Shown: positions 40,551 through 51,980, counted from the first letter of the stretch. The stretch is DNA of 64,000 nt from Epiperipatus broadwayi (GCA_028023455.1 JAQFVV010006197.1:16119254-16183253); one strand, 5' to 3'. Numbers and translations are program-made. Notes: a model not told the origin generated them from the sequence alone.

Positions 40551-41044
40551 CTGGGAGCGCTGTGCCTAGATCTTAGGATCTAATGCAACCCTCAGCAGCC
40601 ACCTTTTACCTTTTTAGCTAACTATAAAGCTTTGAGTCAAAAGTGAACAATGTTTCAAGCTAAGCTCATTAGCTTGTATAGATCTGAACTTAGTTCAGTA
40701 TCCATATTTTTTAAAGTCTTTGGTTCTTTAATAACGACAGTCACCATAATTCCTCTGTGAAAAACAGTTTGAGCAAGCATAAAAATTGGTGATCATAATA
40801 TTTGATGGTATAATTCCAATCCTGCGCAATAGGATTATGGTGACTGTGGTTATCAAAGAAACCAAAAAGTATATATGCTGAATTGAGTTCAGATCTATAC
40901 AACTATAGAAGTTAATGAACTTAGCTTGAAAACCATTATTGTGTTTTCAATATGGACTCAAAGCTTTATAGTTAGTTAAAAAAAATAAAAGGTGGTTGCT
41001 GAAGGGGTGCATTAGATCCTAAGATCTAGGTTCAGCGCTCTCAG

Positions 41045-41103
41045 ATCCAAGACTCCTCACTGATGAAAGTCCCAAGCTAGAAAGTAGTCTAGGGATATTG
41101 GAT
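41045..41103 (+). ncRNA. Hammerhead ribozyme family 2, inverted unit, partly decayed
   Basis: The plus strand has CUGAUGA and GAAA, and the outer stem I AUCCAA/UUGGAU is perfect. Stem III is GUAG instead of the palindrome CUAG, and the inner stem I has a mismatch. Likely inactive. Confidence 0.6.
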
Positions 41104-41465
41104 CAACAGGCGCTAGATAGGGATTTTATGCACCTACGTTCTTGCATCTATTGATTACTCTAGCTTATACTGAGTGGCACTACAGTATGGAGAGTTTTGC
41201 CTCTATGAATAAACTTTTGTGGACAATTAACTAATTTCAAATAATGTTGCAGATCTGTTCAATTAATTTACTCAAATGTCTTGAACAAATCTATAAAAAC
41301 AAGATGTACTTTAAATGTATTAAATTTCCAAATTTAAGATGATTAAAAATAGTTATTATGAATGGGTTCTAGTTATAAGACAATCATATGTGGTTAACTA
41401 GGGATGCTTATTTGTCATCATATAAAAAAGTTTCATAATGTTTATTATTGGTGTAGATGGAAGGT

Positions 41466-42064
41466 TAATAAATTAATATATTTATATATTCATGCTTTCA
41501 AGCCAAGATACTTAAGACTGGCTTATATATATATAAAGTTAAGTTAAGAGAAGGGTAGTATCACCCTTTTCTTGTCAAAATCTCTGTCATGTGTCTAGGC
41601 CTGATCACTCTTCAAGACCCCTGTTTAACACCTGATTGGCTGTCTGAGAAACAACATTAAGCGCATGTGAAAGACTGGCAACTTGCAATTTATTACTAAT
41701 TTAATAACAACATGCGATTTATACAAATATTATTTACATACGTTGCTGATAATTTATATTAACATGTAGAAAATTGGGGTGTAGTAAATCTAAGATTTCG
41801 CGCTGTAATATTGTAAATTAAAAACTCAGTGAGTAATAAATTAATATATTTATATATTCATGCTTTCAAGCCAAGATGCTTAAGACTGGCTTATATATAT
41901 AAAGTTAAGTTTAGAGAAGGATGGTATCATTCTTTTCTTGTCAAAATCTCTGTCATGTGTCTAGGCCTGATCGCTCTTCAAGACCGCTGTTTAACACCTG
42001 ATTGGCTGTCTGAGAAACAACATTAAGCGCATGGGAAAGACTGGCAACTTTCAATTTATTACTC
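41466..42064. repeat. Direct repeat of about 232 bp separated by 134 bp
   Basis: 41466-41699 and 41834-42064 are close copies (shared TTCATGCTTTCAAGCCAAGA and GTGTCTAGGCCTGATC). They could be a local duplication or terminal repeats of a small element. No TG...CA ends or target duplication were recognised. Confidence 0.8.
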
Positions 42065-43628
42065 ATTTATCTTTCGGTATATTGCATTCCTACACTTTCA
42101 TATGTGTTGCAATGGTCGTATGATTATTGAATTACCTCCATTCACCACATGGCTCACCCATCTTCGTACAGTCACTGCGACAAGTGCAGGCTATACTCCT
42201 TGCGTGTCTGGGTTCCTAATCAATTATTAGCATCGGTCTAGGTTGTGCGATAAAGATGAAGACTTATTGCCACCCCAAATCCTAGATTTCGCACGAAATC
42301 TTTATTGGTATGCATCCTCAGTTGGAAGCAGGAGCACCCCTGTGGTCAGGGACATTCATTCTTAGTTAGTTGTGAACTATACCATCTAATTGCTAAGCAG
42401 ATTATTCTTACATTTGTTTACAATTGACAGCACTCACATATGGTAGTACTGCAATGTCTAAATAATGTTTATCTGTGTAGCTTTCACCTGCACTTATCAG
42501 CAACCCTGGGCAGCCTTAAATCGAACCTGTCCACAATTGTTTAATTAAACAAAGTAACTGTGTAATAGATTGTTAGATTCAAACCTACAATGGCTGATAG
42601 CTTTTCATTCCGCCAGTATAAATTAAATAGGGCACACATTATTGTTGTAAGCCACCACCACCTTCTGTAGTACTATGTAAAAGCCAGTAATTATCTTAAT
42701 CCAATAATTTGTAAGCTGCTCTCTCTATTGTTTTAGTTTCTGTAATAAAACAACTTGTGTCATCATTGTAAGTCAGAACTATTAAGTAATTATTATACAG
42801 GATTCAGTAAAGTTATTCGATTGCCACGATTGCCAAAACAAACACATCCATGGTTTTGTACATGACTGATATAGTATTTCACTTTGTAGCATTATATAAA
42901 TAATCAAATTCCAAAACTATTTCAATAATCATAAGGTAAATAAATAAATGTAGGCCTTTAACGAGTACTAATATATGGCAAGGTAGCAAGTTGATGAAGA
43001 ACCCTGAGAAGAGTCCGTATTTGAACCCTGTACAATGCGCTGTATGAAGAAGGGAAACTGTGTGATGTTAAGAATATTAATTATGTAGCCGAGACCAGGA
43101 AGCCTAGGTAGGCATTTAAACTAGAGGCATGGGATAGCACTATGTCTGTTGGTTGAGAGTTCCTGCTTGGTCTTTCAGTCTTGTTGACTGATTACCCAAT
43201 CTTGACCGTTACACTAGCATAACCTGAATTGATGGATTGACAGCTGTCTATTTTTATCTATAATATTATCTCAAAAACAGAAGTGCAGCTCGTTCAATCT
43301 GAAATCTATTAGATACAACTTTAATCTATTTTATTTATGTAATGCAATTGAACTCCATTCATAATTAATAAATTTACTGCTTTAACATATTATTTATCTT
43401 TTAAATAAAGTGGAAATAACTGATTTAATTAACATACAAATGTTTAATAGAATGAAAAGAAGTTGTGATTACAAGCTAACTGCCTTGTATAAAATAATTT
43501 TATATAATTACCGCTGAGTAAATTGGGGTGTTCTAAGTAGAACAAACTACAATGCTATACCTGTTAATAAACAGATTAAATAAATAACTATTTACTAACG
43601 TATTTTATTAGATGAGAAATAAATAATA
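42065..43628. other. Moderately GC-richer non-coding stretch
   Basis: Composition is less extreme than most of the window (about 42070-43230). No long frame, RNA gene or repeat family was recognised. It may be an old insertion or less decayed unique sequence. Confidence 0.4.
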
Positions 43629-45052
43629 ATGGTAGTTTTCTATTCTATCGTGTCATCCGCTTGATGGCGTTGATGCTAAGAAAAAACACATACATATAAT
43701 GTTACCGGGCACCCCCCCCTCTTTGTGAAAGAATATAAAAATCATACAGGTTAACGTAATTCATTAATTTCCTTAATAACATTTACTGGAACAATTTTAT
43801 GTAAACATACAATATTGCAAATATTCTATTCTAGTAGAAATGCCCATGTGGCAAAACCTTCCTCTCCCACTTCTTCCTGCAAACTTTACAAATTTATTGT
43901 GATTGCCAAAAAAAGATGCTGATAATGCTTTAATTACTGAATTGTCTTTTACATTTTCAGGTCATTTTTCAAAAAGATTTAAAAAAATAAATTTTTATTT
44001 TTTTATTTATTGATTGATTTCTTCGAAAGAAAATATACGTATGGATCTTAATGGCACACCTATTAAAAATGATTAATAATTTCCAACTTGATCGGCTTTT
44101 TAAAAAAATTTTTTATTACACCTTTTTGGTTGGTATTTCAAGATTAATTAATCAATGTATTCGGTACTTGGACAATTACTTTTGATTTCTCTGGATAGAA
44201 CTGCGAGAATTTTCACACTCATACATCCTTTTTTTTTTGTCCGAAGGCTTAACGTAATTCATTCCGATTTCCTTCATCAATTTCTGTAATTTAGTTGAGA
44301 GCAATTTGACACTACCAACAAATTTCAAAACCCACTTAAACTCCAAGTCACCCTGAAAAGTCAAATCTTAGTTCTGCAATGTAGGTCAGAGGCCTATTCC
44401 TTTTCCCATCCACAAGAATTAAAACTTTATCAATTGACCTACCTTATTGCAAAGATTCTATTCCAGGGTAGAATTACTAAATTCCTTGTGCAGGCCGGCT
44501 TCTGTGGACGGCAGTTGGCCCAATTTTGAGCTGTCATCCATTTTATTTGTCGCAGACATATTGTCATGACTATTTGCATGAGCTTGTCGACATCTTGTTT
44601 GGACCTACCATTTCCGAATTGACTTGAAGTTCCACGTTGAGTAGGGAAGTGTGGCGATGGATGGACACTTGTTAGGAGGTAATAGTATGTCAAATGACTT
44701 GTAAGCTACTTCCTTTGATATGCATATTTGAAGAGTTTTGGCAGGCTAAAGTCCAGACACCCTCACACAATACTGTAGTGAACATTGAACTGTGAGCATT
44801 GGGATAAAGTGCATAACACTAAAACAGGCTAGCCGTCGCTAAATGGCATCTTTTCTGTGCTTTATAGCATAGAAATGAACGACATCATCTGTGGCCACCA
44901 GCTGCTGTGTATTAAACTGCCTCTTTCTGTGCTTTGTTAGTATAGATATATAGGCCTAGATAGGCGGTGGCTGTATAAATGGCATATTTATGTGCTTTTG
45001 CATATAAATAGCGCCATCAATCGGCTGACACGATAGAATAAAAAACTACCAT
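43629..45052. mobile_element. DNA transposon with 41-bp TIRs, related to the 6.2-kb element
   Basis: 43629-43669 (ATGGTAGTTTTCTATTCTATC...) is matched by the reverse complement of 45012-45052 with few differences. Its subterminal sequence GCTTGATGGCGTTGATGCTA and AATGTTACCGGGC recurs in the right end of the 6164-7527 element, but the outermost tips differ. Short subterminal repeats (TTTTCTGTGCTT...) lie at 44860-45000. Small minus-strand frames at 44439-44693 and 44176-44364 are separated by sequence with a possible acceptor (TTTTCAG/GGTGACTTGG). They might be captured exons or a relic transposase; no domain is recognised. Target duplication is unclear in the AAT-rich flanks. Confidence 0.68.
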
Positions 45053-45370
45053 AATAATTAACTAAAGATTAGTTTAAAGATTATAATTATTCTTTCAGCA
45101 TCAAAAGCTCACATTCAGTCTTTAGGTATTGGTGAATTTTGTGTTTTCCATTAACCCATAACTATAGTGACAGTAGGTTTCAAACACTATTTCACATTCA
45201 TTTAGAATGCGTAAATATCAGTTAAGTCTTAGTTTGGTGGGTAATTCTTCCTAAGCATTTAACACCAGAATTTTACTCATCTCAGGTGAATACATAGCTG
45301 ACACAAGTTTGTATAGTTTCTTCACTTGTTGATAGCTTTTTTTTTCAAGACTCAGGGATAAATTTTCAGT

Positions 45371-45548
45371 TTGCTCTCTGCCAGTTTGAGAGAAGGAAGC
45401 AGATAATGGCTTACCTACTCTTGCATTGGTAGAACAATCAAATAATAACAATCTTCTTAATAACACCATCAAAGAATATCGGAAGCAGATTAGAATCCTA
45501 GAAGCAGACAAGAATCAACTGCAGAATCCTAATAATAATCGAATGTAA
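45371..45548 (+). other. Unassigned open segment, possible terminal exon
   Basis: After a pyrimidine-rich stretch, the plus strand can be read as KEADNGLPTLALVEQSNNNN and on to a helical, charged end (IKEYRKQIRILEADKNQLQ) with a stop at 45548. It looks like a coiled-coil C-terminus. An 86-codon minus-strand frame (45251-45511) competes for the same DNA. Neither has a recognised family, so this may be chance. Confidence 0.22.
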
Positions 45549-45902
45549 TTTCCAGGACTATGGTTTGGAGCTATCTTCTCTGTAAAATTTGGTTCTGTCC
45601 GCTTGTCTTTTTAATTAAATTATGTCAATTATGTATTTCTAATTTTAATCTATCAATCTGTTTACAAGCATTTTAAATAATGGCATTTCCACTTCTAATT
45701 ATTTTTAGAAGAAAACACCTTTTTCTTTTAACCTATTTTTTAAAAATAAATTTAGAATCAAATATCTTTTTTTTTTTTTACAAACTTCAGAAAAATATTG
45801 TTTAACAACAACAACAAAAAAAAAAAAACAACTTAATAATTAATTATACCATATACATTTATTAAAACTATTAAATTCAAAATTTCTTCATGATTTTAAA
45901 CA

Positions 45903-46230
45903 TTACCGGATATGAAGGGTATATATATGTGTGCATATACATAGCTTCAATATTAATATCCCTGGAAAAAAGTTGACTTTTAGCATATACTGCTTGAAAT
46001 TATCTAGTTTCACTTTCTTAACTAGATGCCTATTTAACTTGGTTGCCTCTCCTACTTTGACACTTTTCTTCATTATTTTTCCCTCCCTTCTATTATTTTT
46101 ACTCTTACATTTTGGCCAAATTTCCCTTTTACTGTGATTAAAGCATTTTTGTTCTTCCAATTATAGAGCCTAGCTGAGTGATCATCGTTACTGTAACTGA
46201 AACATTTAAATTTGTTTCTTGTTGATTAGG
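45903..46230 (-). pseudogene. Possible retrotransposon gag zinc-knuckle relic
   Basis: Minus-strand frames include KCFSYSNDDHSARLYNWKNK. This would be a CX2CX4HX4C knuckle with two Cys-to-Tyr changes, followed by basic sequence. It resembles LTR-retrotransposon gag but is too short and decayed to be sure. Confidence 0.25.
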
Positions 46231-46261
46231 TCTACACTCCTGTTTTCTCTTCTTCAGTTTC

Positions 46262-47302
46262 TGAAAGGTTGTGATCTATTATAACACTATATTATACTTT
46301 TTTTAATAGCTATTTTATATGTTAGTGTGGATATGACTAGAGGTTGTAGTCTGAGTCTTTCATTTGTGATTTCACATAATATTTGATCTACCAGGATCCT
46401 CCATGAAGTCACCATACATGCAACTCTTTGCTAATATTAATAATTCCATGTGAAAATTAATATAATCTACTAAACAGAGATTATTAGGAACATCTCAAAA
46501 GCATGATTGTGCAAGGTCATAAAATCTAAAGAAGAAAACAAAACTTTACAGTTGTTAAAAAAAAAAGTCTTTTCTATCTTATAAAAATCACCATATAGAG
46601 AGATACTTTGAAAATAATTTGAAGATTCAATTATTCTATAAAAATAATAAAACTCTGAGCCTTAATTATTATTGATATATATATTTAATTTTAAAAAGTT
46701 ATTTAAAATTCACTGTGTCACATCATTTGAAATTCAGATTTTATCATATACTTATTAAGAATCTTAAGTTTTCTAGAGCATGTTTTTCTAAGGAAGTTTA
46801 AACTACTGCATGAGTAATAACAAATATACATACACATATTCATGGTTCATTGACTATCTTAAGTACAGTTATAAAATAATTATCAAACAGCAGTCATAGC
46901 CTGACCTAAATTTATTCATTCAGGAAATGCTTTCACTATTTAAAAAAGGAAACAACAATGAAAAAAAATTCTCATAAAAGCAAAGATAGCATTTCAATAT
47001 TTATTCTAATTTTGTTTTCAAGTATTGTATATTTTTCACACAATAATATTCACAATATTATTTCACAATTAGTAATTCAAATATTTTATAATTGTCACTA
47101 TATACACAGTATAACTAATAAGTAATTTTTATAATGTTGCAATCTATATATAATTACTTATCAAATGATAAACAACTATATATTTTTTTTCACAAAATAA
47201 TTTTTCTTTTTATATTAAACTAAAAATTATAATATTTTATCAGTCAATCTCTTATATTGCTACTAACAATAAAAAAAAAAAAAACATAATCCTGAAAATC
47301 AG
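46262..47302. other. AT-rich stretch without recognised features
   Basis: No frame, repeat or RNA gene was recognised before the target duplication at 47303. Confidence 0.45.
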
Positions 47303-47407
47303 ATAAATATATGTAATATAGGGTATATGAGCACAGACTTTCAGATGACCCATCACTCTCCACTCTATCTAATATCACTGATACATTCAAGCACATATAT
47401 GCTGAAA

Positions 47408-47477
47408 AGATAAATAATCACCAATATACGTATTTCATGCTAAACCAGCAATCATCAGTTGGTCCAGATTATCATCT
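47408..47477 (-). ncRNA. Type I hammerhead ribozyme, family 1, complete fold
   Basis: On the minus strand, inner stem I CCAA pairs with UUGG and outer stem I GAUAAUC with GAUUAUU across a small internal loop. The core is CUGAUGA, then stem II UGCU/AGCA with a GGUUU loop, then GAAA, palindromic stem III UACGUA, then UA before the cleavage point (between 47425 and 47424). The stem II closing position is U/U rather than the usual G-C. Stem III has no loop, so activity may need a dimer, as known for minimal hammerheads of Penelope-like elements. Confidence 0.85.
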
Positions 47478-47880
47478 CCCACACATATATACTATAAGTG
47501 CTCAGATATATATTAAGATAGACAATCTTCCTACTTTAATGGACAGGCTCCAATCTACTACACCCTCCAACTCTTCAACCGTCCATCCAATTGAAAATCT
47601 GATGATGGAATGCTCAAAGGCCACCCTGAGGCCGAGATTCTTGTCACACCTATGTTGACCTAAAGTCAATCTGAACCCCACATGTACAGGACATAATCCA
47701 TTTAATACATGTGCAAGGATGGGCAGACATCTCTATAATGTAATAACTGAAAACAGGCTTATTATATACCTGTGTGTCTATATATGTAATATAGGGTATA
47801 TGAGCACACACTTTCAGATAACCCATCACTCTCCACTCTATCTAATATCACTGATACACTCAAGCACATATATGCTGAAA

Positions 47881-47950
47881 AGATAAATAATCACCAATAT
47901 ACGTATTTCATGCTAAACCAGCAATCATCAGTTGGTCCAGATTATCATCT
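47881..47950 (-). ncRNA. Type I hammerhead ribozyme, family 1, complete fold
   Basis: Identical over the 70-nt motif to the copy at 47408-47477. Predicted cleavage between 47898 and 47897 would release a unit of 473 nt from a minus-strand transcript spanning both. Confidence 0.85.
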
Positions 47951-48425
47951 CCCACACATATATACTATAAGTGCTCAGATATATATTAAGATAGACAATC
48001 TTCCTACTTTAATGGACAGGCTCCAATCTACTACAACTCTTCAACCGTCCATCCAATTGAAAATCTGATGATGGAATGCTCAAAGGCCACCCTGAGGCCG
48101 AGATTCTTGTCACACCCATGTTGACCTAAAGTCAATCTGAACCCCACATGTACAGGACATAATCCATTTAATACATGTGCAAGGATGGGCAGACATCTCT
48201 ATAATGTAATAACTGAAAACAGGCTTATTATATACCTGTGTGTCTATATATGGGTGTGACAAGAATCTCGGCCTCAGGGTGGCCTTTGAGCATTCCATCA
48301 TCAGATTTTCAATTGGATGGACGGTTGAAGAGTTGGAGGGTGTAGTAGATTGGAGCCTGTCCATTAAAGTAGGAAGATTGTCTATCTTAATATATATCTG
48401 AGCACTTATAGTATATATGTGTGGG

Positions 48426-48490
48426 AGATGATAATCTGGACCAACTGATGCTGGTTTAACGTGAAATACATATATTGGTGATTATTTATC
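48426..48490 (+). ncRNA. Hammerhead ribozyme family 1 with 4-nt core deletion
   Basis: Reads as the family motif on the plus strand, but ATTG is missing after CUGAUG, removing A9 of the core and part of stem II (now GAUGCUGGUUUAACGUGAAA). Stem III is also changed (UACAUA). Predicted inactive. Confidence 0.78.
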
Positions 48491-48886
48491 TTTTCAGCAT
48501 ATATGTGCTTGAGTGTATCAGTGATATTAGATAGAGTGGAGAGTGATGGGTCATCTGAAAGTCTGTGCTCATATTACCCTATATTACATATATAGACACA
48601 GGTATATAATAAGCCTGTTTTCAGTTATTACATTATAGAGATGTCTGCCCATCCTTGCACATGTATTAAATGGATTATGTCCTGTACATGTGGGGTTCAG
48701 ATTGACTTTAGGTCAGCATGGGTGTGACAAGAATCTCGGCCTCAGGGTGGCCTTTGAGCATTCCATCATCAGATTTTCAATTGGATGGACGGTTGAAGAG
48801 TTGTAGTAGATTGGAGCCTGTCCATTAAAGTAGGAAGATTGTCTATCTTAATATATATCTGAGCACTTATAGTATATATGTGTGGG

Positions 48887-48956
48887 AGATGATAATCTGG
48901 ACCAACTGATGATTGCTGGTTTAGCATGAAATACGTATATTGGTGATTATTTATCT
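48887..48956 (+). ncRNA. Type I hammerhead ribozyme, family 1, complete fold
   Basis: Plus-strand copy identical in the motif to the two minus-strand copies. CUGAUGA is at 48906-48912, stem II at 48913-48927, GAAA at 48928-48931 and stem III UACGUA at 48932-48937. Predicted cleavage is after 48939. Inner stem I pairs 48902-48905 with 48940-48943. Confidence 0.86.
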
Positions 48957-49210
48957 TTTCAGCATATATGTGCTTGAGTGTATCAGTGATATTAGATAGA
49001 GTGGAGAGTGATGGGTCATCTGAAAGTCTGTACTCATATACCCTATATTACATATAGACACACAGGTATATAATAAGCCTGTTTTCAGTTATAAATATAT
49101 GATAGAATTTGTTCCTAAAATGATTCCTGTATAAGGAATAAATTTTCTCTGCCGCTTTCATGGTTATTAGAATCATAAAATAAATGGTATTAATTTAACC
49201 TTTTTGTCAA

Positions 49211-49312
49211 GCGTTGGTGATCGAGAGGTCAGCACAGCTGCCTTACAAGCAGTTATCCCAGGTTAGCAGGTTTGCTTCCCAGCTGATGCTATGACCCATG
49301 AAGAAAAAAAAA
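49211..49312 (+). repeat. tRNA-derived SINE or tRNA pseudogene with A-rich tail
   Basis: TGATCGAGAGGTCAGCACAG resembles a tRNA D-arm/A box. CTGC-CTTACAA-GCAG resembles an anticodon arm with loop TAC, and CAGGTTTGCTTCCC resembles a T arm/B box with one altered position. An A-rich stretch follows at 49301-49313. The 3' acceptor strand does not pair well, so it is not a functional tRNA. Confidence 0.6.
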
Positions 49313-50489
49313 ATAACTTTTTTTAGAAAAAGTAATCAGACTTCCACTTCTCTAAATTTATTTCTCTTTTCATTTTTTTTTCTTGAAAATTATCATTAAA
49401 TTTTCCTTAAATCTTTTTTTTTTGATCAACTTCTTCACATGTTTATATAATATCTCAACTTTTTTATCTATACAGTAATTCGTTTTACTATACCAAAACA
49501 AGATACTACATAACTCTCCTAACTTACATTTAATATAAATATTTAATGGTACCAAGTAGTAGTGCCAACCTGACTTCAGTGCAATTTTCTGATAATTATA
49601 AAACAGACATATTAGATTAAATTGTCAAAGCAGGGTTTTGAATTATTTTGTTGGTACATGCTTTTCTTTTTTTTTTTTTCCAAAAAGTAAAATTGATATC
49701 CTTAAAATATATAGTTGCTGACTTAATATCAGACTATTATAATTAGAGAAATAAGTTAATGTGGATAAACGCCTTGGATGTTAGCAAAATAGCTGAGTGC
49801 AACATGATAAAGGTCAATATAAATAACTAGTCCGATGATCTATTTGGTTTTATTATTTAACGTCAATTGATTACTCATGCATATGTAGATGTTATAAAAA
49901 TAGAATAATAAAGAATGGATTACTATTATTGCTTGAATAACTATAAGATCTATAGATGCTGTATTTAATCTAGCCAATGTAAATTTTTCACACATAAATA
50001 TGATTTGACCATTTCTTAATATATGATATCCTCTTACTGAGCATTTAACTAATTATAACTTCATTCATTTTTTCCCTTTATTTTTTTCTAATTTCACATA
50101 AACATAATTTATTTTACTATTAATTTTTTCTAAATTCCATGATAAATTATTTTTATTTGTTGGTTATAAAAAAAATAATTCACTATTCACCCTTCTATAA
50201 AATGCATACATGTAGAGAATTTTCACTTTTCCAAATTTTATTCCCACTAAATGAACATAGATTCTGTTTAAATCATGCCTTTCAATTAATCTTGTTATGT
50301 TAATTAAACTAATTTTAAAATTAATATTAAAAAACAAAATATAAATAAACTTAATTTTAAAATAAAAATAGTTTAATTCTAAATCTATTTTATTTTCTAA
50401 AAAAAAGAAGATAACTAATAGTCTAAAAAAAACAAAAAGTAGTTATACAAGTGCATAAAAATTAGAATTATAAAAAGAAAAAACTTAGT
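49313..50489. other. AT-rich stretch without recognised features
   Basis: No coding or repeat family was recognised between the SINE and the 3' end of the RTE-like LINE. Confidence 0.45.
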
Positions 50490-51980
50490 GAGAGTTATCA
50501 CCATCAACCTTTTCAACTATTATCAATCCACTGCAGGATGTAGGTGTCTTCAAGTTCAATCCAGTTTCTCCAATTGTTAGCCTCTCTCCTCTACATTACA
50601 CCAAAAAACTTCCTTAGTTCATCAATCTACCTCATATGTAGTTTCTTTCTAGGTCTTTTACAATCTCTTGGGATCCAGTTTAAAAATTAAACTGTCGATC
50701 TATTATCATCTCTTCAATTCCAATCTCCTAATTTTTTCAATGATGTCAGTAATATTTGTTTGTTATCTCATATACTTCAATGATCCTTTTCTGTTACTTC
50801 TAACATACATTTCTACATATTTTGTAGAGTGATCTGTAGTCTCTGTATTGCACTTTTTTTTAAATGTCTGAGTCTCAGATATTAAGTAATAACTAGTAAA
50901 CACATCTTTAAAAATAGTACTTTTCAAATATCCATTGAAGTTTAATTCCATGATAAATTTCATTCATTGTTTCCATCTATATTAATAATCTGAACAAGTT
51001 TATAGTTGTTAATTTCTTCCAATGTATCATTATCAATCTTTATTTTCTTTTTCTAAGAAAATCCATTGAATATTATTTTAGATTTTTTAGCATTTATCTT
51101 TAGCCCTACTTTCTTATATTTATCTGATAACTCTTGGAATGTTTTCTGAAGCTCTGAAACATTATTTTCAAAAATAACCATAACCTCTGCAAAATCTAGA
51201 TGACTTAAATAATCTCTGTTAACTTTTATCCCCTTAACTTCCCATTTTAATCCACAAAATATTTCATGTAAAACTGCTGTAAAACATTTTGAAAATGTGG
51301 AATCACTCTATTCTACACCCTTCTAAATGTTAATTTTCTTAATATCATTATGTAATCTAATTATTGCTATTGCATTTTAATAAATATTTTTCACAATATG
51401 ACAACATCTGGGGTCTATATCTTGATTACTGTACAAATACTTTTAGAATCAAATGCTTTTCATAGTCAACAAATCCAAAGTAAGGGCAATTCATTTTATG
51501 GGTTCTTTCTGTAACTTTTTTTAATACTTAGATATGATCCACTGTATTAAAACCATTTTTAAATTGAGCTTATGTTTTTGATTGATTAAAATCCAAAGTT
51601 TACTGTAGATGAGTTATAATTACCTTGGTAAAAATTTTGTGATAAAAAATTGATAGGTCTGCATTCTTCCAATCATCTGGTGCATTTTTATTATTTAAAC
51701 ATTTGGTATATAATTTTGGCAACACTTTCTATTTCTTCACATGCTTCTTTTAAGATATTGATTATAATTCCATCATTTCCTGGAACTTTCTCTTTCTTCA
51801 TAGAATTAATTGCATGTCTCCTTTTCTTCATTTAAAATGCTGGACAATTTAGATGAAGTAATAGTTATAGGAGATATTTTATCTTATTGTCTGTCAGTAC
51901 ATTATTATTTTTTTAAAAACACTTACCACCTATTTCATGATATCACCTCTCTTTTTATTAAAAATTTCATTTTTCAAAAG

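Larger units (their letters stand above)
39891..41203. mobile_element. Hammerhead family 2 array: two tandem units plus one inverted unit
   Basis: 1,313-bp insertion in the RT of the minus-strand LINE, bracketed by a 13-bp direct repeat TATGAATAAACTT (39878-39890 and 41204-41216). Units 1 and 2 (about 39900-40356 and 40357-40790) are direct repeats on the minus strand with a period of 455 bp measured between hammerhead cleavage sites. Unit 3 (about 40790-41203) is inverted relative to them, giving a large palindrome. Each unit holds one hammerhead sequence. There is no coding capacity. The layout matches retrozyme-type elements, whose tandem repeats each encode a self-cleaving motif. Confidence 0.85.
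37637..41340 (-). pseudogene. Tandemly duplicated LINE RT/C-terminal fragment, interrupted by two insertions
   Basis: Two head-to-tail copies on the minus strand. One runs 38566 to 37637; the other runs from 41340 to 38567 with insertions at 39891-41203 and 38915-39399 removed. Each copy carries RT motif A (FIDLVKAFESIN near 38490; FIDLFKTFE near 41305). Downstream come QKFIHIMQFLYGRMKDG-like sequence, an altered GVKQ...FTPILFS motif B, and a C-terminal EVQFGLQCAASAFNKLKDRV...LVYGTETLY block (38890 to 38700; weaker at 37980 to 37780). This is the common LINE type with KAF(D)..N, GVKQG and LYG-ETW wording. It is full of stops, and the upstream domains are missing. Confidence 0.65.
47314..49090. 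mobile_element. Hammerhead family 1 array: two tandem units joined to inverted tandem units
   Basis: 1,777-bp insertion bracketed by an 11-bp direct repeat ATAAATATATG (47303-47313 and 49091-49101). The left half (47314-48250) holds two direct units of about 472 bp with hammerheads on the minus strand. The right half (48251-49090) holds nearly two units in inverted orientation with hammerheads on the plus strand. The switch occurs part-way through a unit: after TGTCTATATA the sequence jumps to the inverted complement starting TGGGTGTGACAAG. Copies are highly similar, so the element is young compared with neighbours. Small frames here (47437-47658, 48110-48364) are the same repeat read in both orientations and are not genes. 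Known animal and plant retrozymes have tandem hammerhead units of this kind; mobilisation by a PLE-type enzyme is inferred. Confidence 0.9.

Noticed and set aside
44176-44693. Transposase of the 43.6-45.1 kb element
   Set aside because: Short frames without catalytic motifs; possible captured exons but not supportable as a gene.
47437-48364. Coding frames at 47437-47658 (+) and 48110-48364 (-) with the same peptide
   Set aside because: The identical peptide on opposite strands comes from the inverted repeat units; the sequence is explained by the ribozyme array.
49211-49290. Functional tRNA gene
   Set aside because: Acceptor strands do not pair, the T arm is degenerate and an A-rich tail follows; a SINE or pseudogene fits better.
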